31,410 nt of DNA from Porogramme epimiltina (Eukaryota; Basidiomycota; Agaricomycetes; Polyporales; Polyporaceae). The stretch spans positions 1 to 31,410 of the forward strand of contig FTLJ01000498.1 of the NCBI GenBank assembly GCA_900155495.1, read 5' to 3'. The notes below the pieces were generated by a model, which saw only the letters and a list, made by a program, of their open reading frames with translations, was not told where the DNA came from and did not search any database. The position numbers were made by a program, and so were the translations under genes. This document shows positions 10,766 to 21,200 of the stretch, piece after piece; within the stretch, counting starts at the first letter, position 1; each line of letters starts with the position of its first letter.

Positions 10766-11497
10766 GCCCCCCCCGCTTGTCTGACCGCCTCGCTCTCAGG
10801 TTTCGACTTTCGACCTTCGACCTTCGACTCGGTTTTCTGTTGTTTCAGTTTCAGTTTGTACTCTGGATCTTTCTTCGGGTCATCACGTTTCCAGGCTTTG
10901 TTCCGCATTTTCCCTCAGCCCCTTGGCCGAGTTCACGAACCATCACGACGTCTCCATTCTGCATCTTATTTATCCCGGCCTTTGTACCACTATGCTCTGG
11001 ATACCTTCATCTGTCTCTCGTGTTGTGCTTGTGCAGTGTTTGTACAGCCCCTTATCACCCCCTCACATGCTACCCCTGCGCTACCCGTTACCCTTTGCTC
11101 ATCTTCGTTATTCTCCTTCCTGACCTTGTTATCGGTCTTGTTGTGTTACTTCGCTCATCCCGGATCCTGCACAGCAGTCGATCTCCGTCACTCTCCTTTT
11201 TTGCTCATCTAGCCCCCTCTCCCCGCTCCGATCTCATGCTCGCATCTTTGTGTTTTTACGCCGCATCCCCGTCTCCCTTACATTCGACCGCAGCACACCA
11301 CCTTCTTTCTAATCGTTCGCCCCAGGTTACGTTGCAAAAAAGTACAGCGTTATAGTCTTTAGAAGAGCGCTCTTGCTGTAGGGTACCAATGTAGCACGAA
11401 GTAGCAGAATACCAATTCAACATATCATCAAACCTCCTCCGCCGTCCGCTGTGCCACACTGAACAGCACACATCCGACACCCAGCACGATAGTAAAC
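10766..11497. other. Convergent 3' region between PX-PB1 and ARP10
   Basis: T/C-rich sequence lies directly after the PX-PB1 stop (repeated TTTCGACTTTCGACC blocks at 10800-10830). It fits a 3' untranslated region, with that of ARP10 entering from the other side. The open frames give hydrophobic Phe/Leu/Ser-rich text, as expected from translating T/C-rich DNA. I see no gene. Confidence 0.5.
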
Positions 11498-13677
11498 TCA
11501 ACCGACGACGAACTGAGGCTGCAACGGCGGCGGGGGGCGTGGCGCAGACGGGGCGCCGGTCGGGAGGGGTGTCCTCGTCCAGTCTGGCAGTATGTGCTTT
11601 GCAGGTGAGGACCGTGCACCCGCGCCGGCTCCGGGTCTTTGTGGGGACGAAGATGGTGGGAGAGCCGCTGTGTCCATCGGGTCGTCCGCGTCCTCCGGCT
11701 GTGCCTCCGCCTCGTCCCACTTTTCGCGCTGCACCTCGACGCCGCCCGTCTTGAGTGCACTGTGCGAAGAGAACGTTGCGTTAGTGAACGCCAGTCAAAA
11801 AATAACCCGGAGGTGGAGGGGTATGGCAGGGTGGAGAAGAGACGAGAACGTACCCAGCGAGCGAGCCCCCGACCCAGGCCATCATCGCAGGTGTGAAGGC
11901 AGGCGCCTTCCCTGCATTCGCCGCCGCGCTCGAGCTCCCTGCCGGAGGCGGTGCGGGGTTGTTGAGGATGGCGAAGTAGGGTAGGAGCGGCCGCAGCCCC
12001 TCGTACCGGTCGTATGCAGTAGGACGCAGCCGCGGCCGCCTGCCCGCGCGTGAGGGTGCGGCGGACGGCGCAGTGGATGCGGAAGTGCGTGAGACGGCGC
12101 GGGTGAGCTCTGCGTGCAGCCGGGGGATGAAGCCTGGCAGCATCGCTGTTCCACCGGTTACGAGGATGGAGGCGGCAAGAGTTTTGCGCAGGTCGACAGG
12201 GACCTAAGGGGAGAAGTCCGGATGAGGATGAGGTAAATGAACGAGGGAGATAGACGGACCTTGAGCAGGCAGTCCAGAATAACCTCGGCGACGCTGCTCT
12301 CATCCACGTCACCACCCTCGAAGAGCACCTCGGCCCCGCGCTCCCTAATCCATCCGGGGATGATGAGCGTGCCTCGCCCCGTGCCCGTGGCCTGTGCCGG
12401 TGGCGGGTCGACGCGCATGTGGATGTCCGTCGCGGTCGAGTGCCGGCCGTACATAGTCGCCAACGCCTGGATGTGGCTCTCGTTCCGGCGCGTGGCAGGG
12501 TCCATGCCCGCGAGCTGCGAGTGGGAGACGACAGAGAAGTCAGACGCGGATGCGCCGCCTTGCCGGCTCGAGACGACGCTGCCCATGTCGATGTCCGACG
12601 CAGATACGCGCGAAAACTCGGACTCGGACATTGCAGGGTCGCTCGGAGGTAGATCGAGTTCGGACTCGCCAGGCCCTGGTGACATGGGGTGCGAGGGATT
12701 GCCGGCGGGGTCAGTGTCAAGTGGGTCGCCGACGAAGCACATACGCGTCTTAATCTCGTCGATAACTTTGTCGGTAAGAATGTCTTCAGGGACACGTGTG
12801 GAGCGTGCGGAGGCCGGGATATTCATGGTCGCGCTCAGGGAGGTTGCAGGAGGGATGTACGTGCCGAACATGAGCAGAAGTGCCTTGATATGTGTCGATA
12901 GACGTTCCCCCGCTAGTGGTGTAGTTCTCAGGTGCGGATATAGCGGGCGGAAGGAGAATATCTAGTGGGGCTATTAATTTGCTGAATACTATGAATGGAA
13001 CACCACATACTGGGAGAACCGTTGACTCGAGGTGTCCACAGTCAAGGACAAGTCCGGTGACACGACCGGAGGCCAGCAGTGTGAGTAAGTGGCTTGACAC
13101 GAAGGATATCGAGGGGACCTGTGAATCAAAGGTGAGATCACGATCTTACGGACGAGTTGCATACAACGTACCTGGAGATTATTGAACAATATACGCGCCA
13201 TGGTCTCCTTTATGTGTAGAGGGAGTAGAGGATGTTCGACGAGGATTACTTTTCGCGACTTGGGATCGGTCAAAAGAGAACTTCAATCCAGTGAGGGGGC
13301 CGTCTGAAGTACATACGGAGGACATACTTGTGGAATACGGAGCGGAGACAGCCCTCCAGCCTCGCCTCAAGCACACGATCCTCCTCTTCCCTTTCGGCAG
13401 GTTTTGAGGCTCGATTCAAAGTCCAAAGCGATTGGCCGCTTTCGCCGCCCGCACAGAAGACATCCCGAGGCTTGCCTTCTCCGCTGAATCCCACTTTCCA
13501 GACGCGTGAACCGGGGTCAAGAACGATTCTGTCCTCGGTGCCGTAGAGCGAGTGTCTCCTAGTTGTAGTATAGTGAGGTGAAGATTGGACGACATGCGAG
13601 GCGGCGACGCGAGACGTCTGAGGAGTAGAAGTCAATTCCTGGGTAGGCCTTCGGGGTGTTGTGGGGACCGCGGACAT
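11498..13677 (-). CDS. ARP10: Actin-related protein ARP10 (dynactin pointed-end subunit)
   Basis: Six exons on the minus strand: 13677-13328, 13280-13172, 13118-13011, 12961-12260, 12203-11854 and 11759-11498; 626 residues. Actin-fold marks are RIVLDPGSRVWKVGFSGEG near the N-terminus (nucleotide loop), SLLTDPKSRKVILVEHPLLP, then VPSISFVSSHLLTLLASGR, VLDCGHLESTVLP, and late in the chain TLAASILVTGGTAMLPGF and MMAWVGGSLAG. Arp10/Arp11 caps the pointed end of the Arp1 filament in dynactin and works in dynein transport and nuclear migration (family knowledge). It is much longer than animal Arp11 (about 417 aa). It has an acidic Ser/Pro-rich insertion at about residues 268-345 and a Pro-rich tail after about 560. 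The first intron (47 nt, 13327-13281) was chosen because it restores the LLTDPKSRK reading; a 24-nt alternative is too short and leads to a stop. Confidence 0.93.
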
Positions 13678-14178
13678 TGTTGAGAGCTAAGAAGATGTCC
13701 CCGTCTTGGGCCTCACAAGGCTAGAATACACTTGAAAGAGGATTCAAGAGGTGTCCGAGTTGTTGTAACTCCAGCTAGAGGAGAGAGAGCAGCTAGCAAT
13801 CCAAGTCAATGGCAGCCGGTGGCGGAAGTCACGAATGGGACATTGGCACGAAGGAGGCGCTGGCCGAGGCAAGACGAGGCTTCCCGAAAAGGCGTAGGGC
13901 GGGATTGATGCGCCTCTGCCCCGCAATGAGAATGTGACGTACCCCAGGCCAGTGCGCCTGCGCGATCCAAAGTGTCGCCTCGGTGATCTGAACCGCCTCA
14001 TCACCCAGACAGTGGGATGCTCGCTGCTCTCCCCTCCCCTCCCCTCGACGACGTACGTGGCCGGTCAAACTATCACCAACTCTAGTCACGGGCTTGGCAA
14101 CAACTGCAGCGCTCGACACGGCAACCTAGGACCCCACATCTTCATACCTTTCTCTTGCCTACCACCCATTCACGACCT
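13678..14178. promoter_or_regulatory. Shared divergent promoter region, ARP10 / GT17
   Basis: About 500 bp separate the two start codons, which face away from each other, so both promoters and leaders must lie here. A C/T-rich tract (CTCCCCTCCCCTCCCC, about 14029-14045) sits on the GT17 side. I found no clear TATA box, and the open frames show no protein character. Confidence 0.5.
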
Positions 14179-15476
14179 ATGCTTGTGCGACGACGCTCTC
14201 TCATTACTCTGCTCTTTGTGCTGTCTTCTGTCTTGATCGTTGCCTACACTATATCTTCCAGGTGCGTGTTCATTCCCACCTACACCGCGCGCCCAATAAC
14301 ATGCGACCCCAGTCTCCGCATTCGCAACTTCCTCTCCTACTCCACACGGCCGTTATGGGACAAGCCCCTCGGCCCTCACAACATTCTCCCCCACTACTAC
14401 GCCGAGGGCGTTCCCTTTGATGCACACTTGTGCGACCTTCACGGCTGGAAGGCCCGCGACCCAAATGCCCTTCCCGAAGTCTGGGACGCCGTCCTTTTCA
14501 GCTCGGAGCTCGATCTCCTCGAGATCCGTCTGAACGAACTCTCCGACGTCGCCTCAAAGTTCTTCATTGTCGAGGCCGGCCGTACGTTCACTGGCATCCC
14601 CAAAAACCTCACCTTCGCCGACCACGCCTCCCGCTTCGCGCCCTTCGCGGATCGTATCGTCCATTCCGTATTCCATGCGCACGTACTCGCGCCGGGTGAA
14701 AGCCCATTCGAGAACGAGATTGCGCAGCGCCGGCATATGAACGATCTCCTTCAATCTCACTACGACACCTCCAAGGCTCCTCCTCTCGTCATCTTCTCCG
14801 ATGTCGATGAAATCCCCGCCGCACATACAATGAAGCTTCTTCGGGCGTGCGAGGCGCCAAACCCCATCCACCTTCAGATGCGCGAATACCTCTACTCTTT
14901 CGAATGGCCCGCCGGCGAGGTCAGTTGGCGTGCGCAGGTTCACCGTTTCGGCTCACCCAAGAGCGGGTACAACCATGGACAAGTTGCGGAGTGGATGCTT
15001 GCGGACTCGGGATGGCATTGCAGTTTCTGCTTCAGATACCTGCATGAATTTGCGGCCAAAATGACTGGTGCGTCTAGCTGAATGCTCTCCATAATTCTGT
15101 TTTTAATAACGTCCTCTTTGAAGGCTACTCACATGCGGACCGTGTCACGGATAAATCGCTTCTGAAACCTGAGAGGATACAACAAACGATTTGTGAGGGA
15201 AAGGATATTTTTGGGATGCTACCTGAAGCATACCGGGTGAGTGCGCACTATTCATCCTCCACTGTACTTCTGCTCATCAGCGTTACACAGTGGAAGGACC
15301 TGTTGTCTCTCATGGATAAAGACGCGTAAGTAAATGACCTTCGCCCGTTCGAATATTCAATCAATAACCGTACCTTCAACAGGCAACCGTCAGCGGTGCA
15401 CGTCCCTCGTCACCTCATAGCGGAGAGCGACAAGTTCAGGTTTCTCCTTCCGGGTGGATGCAAACGAGAACCTTGA
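14179..15476 (+). CDS. Glycosyltransferase family 17 (GnT-III-like), type II membrane protein
   Basis: Four clear exons: 14179-15067, 15124-15236, 15291-15325 and 15383-15476; 376 residues. The ATG at 14179 gives [20 protein letters not shown], a basic N-terminus followed by a hydrophobic anchor (about residues 7-22), as expected for a Golgi type II transferase. Family marks are [20 protein letters not shown], then [19 protein letters not shown], and the metal-binding DxD-type D208-V-D210 in [11 protein letters not shown]. Downstream are [24 protein letters not shown] and [12 protein letters not shown]17 includes animal beta-1,4-mannosyl-glycoprotein GlcNAc-transferase III; the acceptor in fungi is not certain. 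An extra in-frame 51-nt intron with good borders may lie at 14262-14312. If it is removed the protein is 359 aa and all later numbers drop by 17. Confidence 0.93.
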
Positions 15477-16519
15477 AGCTTGAAGGTATGTGCAGTGAAT
15501 GTACATTCGGGCATTTCTGACCGAAGACCCAGCGATGGCAGCGACCAAGTCGTGCCCTCTCTGTGCCCTGCGGCCCTTACCAGAGTCCCCGTTACGGCCC
15601 AGGTCTTTAGGCCTTCACCCCAAATCTCTCATGGTTTCCTGGGGCGATGAGGTCGGGTTCGCCGGCCGTGTCCCTGGTCTGGAAACTACAAATTCCACAC
15701 CATGCGCTTCCTGTTTGGATGGTACTAGACCCGGGTATATACCACCGGTACCCCAGTTCGAAGCTAAACGCGTCCGGACACGCGGCGCTGCTTACTATAC
15801 GATTGCACAATTTGTAGTACCAACATTGGCTAATTTATTACGGTGGACCATGACTGCGGTAGAACGGCCGAGAATCCTGAACCCGCTGCACGGCGGCCCC
15901 CTCCTAGACGGCACCATCCAAGTGCGTCATAGTGAGGCGACGGCGATGGCGACGGCACCCATAGACGTAAACGTGCCCAATGCCCCCTTCGGGCTCTCAC
16001 GCACCACCCACAAAGTTACCGCAACGCGACCCCAAGTGTCCCCGCTTGCGCACCAGGCGTTGAATAGCCAGGAGGCCGATCAATATTGCCAGCATCAGAC
16101 TCCCGTCTTCCCCCTCTTTCCCTCGCTTCGGCACACCGCCTTCGAAGCGTGCGCGCATACGGCGTCCGCACGCGAGCAAGGGTCGTCCGCCTTCTTGCGT
16201 TCTCGACCGCCATCAAGGACCAGGGCCCGAGCTCGCGTGGCTACGACCCGTCCCGTCGGCTGCGCGGGGCTGAATGGCGGCAGCCCGAGCGAAGCGGTCG
16301 AAAAGTGACCGGCCGCGGCACGCTGTCCGATACCACCGGCGTACAAAAAGAGAAGAAGGCCGCCAAAGGGCGGCATCAATGTCACAACAGCGCGTAAGTA
16401 CAGACCGAGGCTCCGCGAGTGTCCAGAAGCGAAGCAAGCACTCCCCCCTTCCCTTTCCCCCGCGTGCGCATACGTGTGACGTCGGCGGCGCCGGCGGCGG
16501 TCCAGGCCACGGCTACTTA
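15477..16519. other. Convergent 1-kb spacer between GT17 and NUP49
   Basis: Both flanking genes end here. A 269-codon open frame on the plus strand (15499-16308) has a mixed, low-information sequence with no domain and no exon-like partners, so I do not call it. The spacer should contain the two 3' untranslated regions. I see nothing else. Confidence 0.45.
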
Positions 16520-18249
16520 CTACTTCGCCGCGCCGCTGAGGCTCTCGAGCCCGAACCCAACATCCGCCCCGCGGTCGAGCTCGTTGAACGGGTCCCGCAC
16601 GGAGCCCGTCTTCGCTCGCCAGAGCTGCGTGTAAAGCGTGCGCAGCTTCTGGAGCTCCGCGTCGACCGCGGCGGCCTTGGCCGCGAGGGCCATGAACGTC
16701 GCGTGCTGGGCCTCGAGCGTCGATACGATCGCTGAGAAAAGGTAGCGAATGAGTGCGTGGGAGGTGCATGGGAAGGAACGCGGGGCATGCCTTGTGGAGT
16801 ATGCTGAGGTTGTGACGCAGCGGAAGACAGTTTGCGCTCAATTTGCTAGAAGTGGGTGTAATCAGCCTCACGTCACCCGTGGCGAGCTCAATGTATGCGA
16901 ACGTACCTCAATCGTGACTTTGTACCATCGAAGGCGTTCGCGCATCTGCTCCGTGACCCGGTGGAAGAACTCGAGCGGGAAGGTCGCGTATGTCTTGAGG
17001 TACTGGCCATTCTGCTGGGGATTCCGGAAACCCTCGACGATGCGCGTTGCGACGATAGTGTCCTGTACAGTCTGTTCAACCTTTTGCTTCAAATCCTTCG
17101 TGTGCTGGACGTCCGACCGCAGAACGGAGACCGCGCCTGTGAGGTCCTAGGAAGCCCATTTGTAAAGGGTGAAGCGGGATAGGAGAATCAGGACGTACCT
17201 TCTGCACGTTTCGAATCTCCTCCTGGCCCTTCAGAGCCTCGTCGCCGAGTTTTCGCTGCTTCAAGTCATTGCAGATTTGAACACGTCCCTGAATGAATGC
17301 GCTGCGAATATGTGAATCCCAGACTTAGCATGTACGCGCAATAAAAGGGACGTACTCAATTTCCTCGAACGTCTTCTTCATTTGGTCCGGAAGATCATTG
17401 AATTTGGTCGATTTCGTGAATTGTGGTGCTGCCACAGGCTGGGTACTGTAAACGACGCCTGTCCAATTAGCATCATCCTGCCACACCAAGGACAGTACAC
17501 TACTCACGCTTGTCTTCATCCTTGGACGTCAGTATACACACCTGAAGACGAAGATACTACTCACAGCTGTGGCGCCGCCGGCCTCCCCCACATTCCTGCA
17601 GGTTGCATCCCAGTCGTCGTGCTTCCGAATAGCGATGGTTGCGTTGTCTGCGCCTGAGGCTGAGCCCCGAATCCTCCCAGTGTACTCTGCTGAGCAGGTT
17701 GACTTTGCGCCGTGCTCCCGAACATGCCCGTCGTACCCGCGCTCGTCGGCGCACCTCCACCGAACAGCGGGTTCATAGGCTTCTGTCCAAACAGCCCCGT
17801 CGAAGGTTGCTGTTGCTGCTGTTGTCCTGCGGGCTGTCCAAAGAAGTTCGTCGTGGCCGGTTGCTGCTGTTGTTGCTGCTGCGGCTGGCCGAATGCACCT
17901 CCTCCAAAGATCGACGTACCCTGGGCGGGCTGCTGTTGCTGCTGCTGCGTATTCTGCCCCAAAGTAGACCCAAAGAGTGCCCCGCCTGTTGTGCCGGTGT
18001 TCTGGTTTTGCGCGGGGGGCTGCCCAAACCCGCCGAATGTCGTACTGGCGGCCGGCTGTTGTTGCTGGTTCTGCTGGGGGTTCCCAAAAAGCGTGCCGGT
18101 AGGCTGGGGGGTGCTGGCCCCAAACAAAGGTTTTGCTGCTGCACCGCCGAACAAAGGGCTGAGGGCAATGTGTTTGAGTGCGCGAACGGTTACGAAATAG
18201 ACGATTGTGCTCACTTCGTGGGGTTGGGATTATTGGCGATAAATGACAT
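16520..18249 (-). CDS. NUP49: FG nucleoporin, NUP49 / Nup58-type
   Basis: Seven exons on the minus strand: 18249-18215, 18158-17565, 17445-17356, 17301-17199, 17146-16907, 16845-16791 and 16731-16520; 442 residues. Residues 12 to about 200 are FG repeats (more than a dozen LFG, FFG, IFG and GFG units) spaced by polyGln and Ala/Thr stretches. The C-terminal half is predicted coiled coil: FNDLPDQMKKTFEEIDAFIQ, RKLGDEALKGQEEIR, LKQKVEQTVQDTIVATRIV, PLEFFHRVTEQMRERLRWY, and ATFMALAAKAAAVDAELQKL. This order matches Nup58/Nup49 of the Nsp1-Nup57-Nup49 (Nup62-Nup54-Nup58) channel complex. In that complex FG repeats form the permeability barrier and the coils hold the trimer. The intron at 16790-16732 is GC-AG. 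The 119-nt intron 17564-17446 is the least certain join. The true N-terminus MSFIANNPNPT comes from a 35-nt first exon. Confidence 0.93.
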
Positions 18250-18266
18250 CCTGGGGGCCCGCGCGG

Positions 18267-18283
18267 CTTATAAGATCCTTATA
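18267..18283 (-). promoter_or_regulatory. Twin TATAAG motifs just upstream of NUP49
   Basis: On the minus strand TATAAG occurs twice (283-278 and 272-267 in the 18-kb block), forming an imperfect palindrome CTATAAGGATCTTATAAG. The proximal copy is only 18 bp from the ATG and the distal one 29 bp. As a TATA box this would put transcription start at or near the start codon. Confidence 0.35.
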
Positions 18284-21200
18284 GAGACACACAGAATACG
18301 ATGGAAAGTGAAGGGGCAAGGCAAGACGGGTAAAGACCGAGCAGAGTGGCGGAGTGGTGGAGGTCCTTCAAGACAACAACGCGCGAACGCGCCCGCAGGC
18401 ACGGGCCACGTGATACTTGGGCGTCAGCTCTCGCTTAGCCATAGACCATAGATGGACCCCGCCTCACCTTGACCGTAACCACGACCGGACTCCATATTCC
18501 CCATCTATCCACACATCCACCTGCCCTCGTACCTCCTCCTACCTCATATACCCAATTCTACCATAAGGGGGGGCACAGGCACTTCAACCTCACCCTTCAA
18601 TGAGCCAAATCCGGTTCAAGACGGAAGCTTGTAGTACACTCATAAATCACCATGGTGGCAAGTTGTTCCTCGGCCTCTGTGGTCACAAACATTTAGACTC
18701 AGGCGCGTAATAAGATTGATTGTCTTCTTTCTATGCTAATTGACAGGCGGTCGAACGTCGCATCTACAAGCCCGTTAATCGTTGACTCCAGCTTCCAGGG
18801 AGCACAGCGTGGAGCTACTATGCATCGAATATTCCTAGAGCTACCTCAAATCACAGGTAAGTATCATCCAACACCGTTCTTCAAGCACACGGATGATCAT
18901 CCATATCTCTCGCACTTGTCGAGGCCTCTACGCTTGTCCTCCCGCGAAGCTTCGCGCCGTGGCGGCATTCCGATCTATTCAGCCCGCCCGTTGACGTCGG
19001 CTTTCAGTTGGGAAGCCGGGAGGTGGTTCTTCGTCGTGTCTCTCCCTAGGTCGGTGTCACTCCGGCGAACTCAAACTGTTGGCCCGTGTGGGCGCGTATG
19101 TATGGCTATCACACCGATGCCGCCACATCTTTCTTCGATTTTTAGAATGATTATTCCTGGAATTATCCTCGCAGGTGCGCATCGTCCAGACTCTCCACCA
19201 TCCATTGCGCAAAATCACTTTCAGCGGTCTGTCAACGCTTATGTCGCGAACATATTAAACTCCGCCGTCCGTTCGTTGGTCCCCTGACGAGCGCCGTTAG
19301 CCGACAGAATTTATCGGATATCCCTGCAAGCTACTCAGGCGTTTGGCGCTTAGTACCGACTGCGTGGCGGCTTCGAACAACGGCCGTTGCCCACCTCGGC
19401 CCCCATCTGCACAGGTGCTGCAACCTCTGGTTCCATGCTACGACATACTCTACCCGTATGAGCGATCCATTACGGCCGCACAAAAACAACTCAACGTATT
19501 TTGGCGAGGTTGCCGCTTTCTTCCGTCCAGCGGCTGACAGATAGTCCCGATCCCGCCCCTGCACCCTATTCCTTCCCCCTTCCGTTCACTGCAGGCCAGA
19601 AGGTGCGACACCGGGCAGCAAGTCGCCGGGTAGGTATTATTCCAATCCGGGATTGATGACACCTTAAATTTGCCGCCTCTCAATATAGCCTTTGTGTTGC
19701 GTAGCGCCAAGAGGCTCGTATGGGCGCCAGCCACATCTTCATGGGCGGTGAGTAGAGCACGGAACTAGATATGGGCGCCCCGATATGGTTCATCTCGTTT
19801 CGGTTCAAAGAAGTGAGTCAATGGCTGTCAAGCCCTTAGCCCAACCAACGGCGCTGTGAATGCCCAGCATATCGACGTCAGAAATTCCGTTCACCGCTGT
19901 ACAGGTTCAGGACGATCCCTACCGACTTCCGAATTAGAAAACACTAGCGACCGGGTCTTTGTACTTCTATTAGACGTGGTAAACGCCCTTCGACAGCTAG
20001 CTGTCGGCGAAAAGAACAAGCTGAACCTGAGTCCTCTCAAAGCCCCGCACTGTCTGCGCGAACTCCGACAATAACAATGACGGTTCGTACATATGATCGT
20101 CTCCCAAACCACACTCCGCAGCAACCTCTCCACGCTGCCCCTTGAAAGGCAGTGCGTGACGCCGCCTCTAGACATCACAACATTGCAGTTTCTAAATCCA
20201 AGTTCCCCGCCCCCATAACGGGGCGGCCACGAGGCACCGTCCTTCGGACCTTAGAGACACCCGTCATTGAACCTGAGCCCACGTTTTCAGGTCGCTCCGC
20301 ACAATAACAGCCACACGTTCCTGCGTGATGCGCATGACATACGCCGAGTGCTGTGCATGCCCCATCGCGACTTGCGGTTCGCAGTCACTCTCGGTCACCG
20401 CGAACTCAACACCGCGAGCTCAACGCCGACGTGACGTTATATTCATCCGTAAACAGGACGTCGCGCGGCGCAGCCGCACAATTCCTCCGCACGAATCCTG
20501 CGCAGAGCCGAACCACTTCCGCGGCTCCGCCGCGTACGTAGGGCCTGGGCGCCCACGCGCCGCGCACACGCAAGAACGCTCAGCGCTGCTGCCGACACGG
20601 TTGTGGGAGGGCGACCGCGACGCACCGTGAAACCGCATGCGCGCGCCCATTCAGTACCGTACAGCGGCGACCCTTTCGGCCTCCGTGCGGATTAGTCGCC
20701 GCCTGCAACTCGAATTCTGTTTACGGCAGACACCGACGACCAGCAACCGCAGAGCATGCTCTAGGTCGAGCAGCGTCCACGAGCGCGGCGGCCGCCCCCT
20801 CCCCAGAGGGTGTGAGCGTTTCGTAGGCGCATAGCGACTGGACGCCCTTCCAGGGCTCCAGGGCTCGTGTGCCCGAGGCGCAATAGAGTTCCACAGCCCC
20901 GAACCTTCGCGGCGTATACGGGCCCGCCTTTCAGACCACCAAAACCGTCGACGCGCCACCCTCGAAAGTTCCGGCGAGGGTGGTGCCCGAACAGACCTCC
21001 GCGCGCGACGTTGCCCTGCACTACTGAACCGCTGCGCCCAGACGCACGAGAACCGGGGCGGCGCGCCAGACGCGGCTGCAGTCTCGTTCCTCTCCCGGGG
21101 CCTGGTGCGCCCCGCTGGCGCGCGTCCCTCGGGTTATACGGCAATGGCTAGGAACACGGACGTCCCCCGCGCACACCCGCGCACGCCGTCCCTCGTCGCC

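Noticed and set aside
11428..12795. 455-codon minus-strand frame overlapping ARP10
   Set aside because: It is out of frame with the actin-fold exons and has Arg/Ser/Thr-rich composition with no actin motif.
13281..13327. 24-nt intron option in ARP10 (acceptor ACTTCAG)
   Set aside because: It is too short for a spliceosomal intron, and the joined frame hits a stop. The 47-nt intron restores the conserved LLTDPKSRK segment.
15499..16308. 269-codon plus-strand frame between GT17 and NUP49
   Set aside because: It has no recognisable domain, it lies in the convergent 3' spacer and overlaps another long minus frame. A fungal gene here would be expected to have introns.
17712..18200. Cys-rich plus-strand frame (repeated CCCCCC residues) opposite NUP49
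   Set aside because: It is the antisense reading of the polyGln codons in the FG domain; the poly-Cys is an artefact.
18733..19287. 184-codon plus-strand frame in the gene-poor block
   Set aside because: There is no family likeness, no low-complexity or conserved core, and no neighbouring exon. It was considered as a transposon remnant but no catalytic motif is present.
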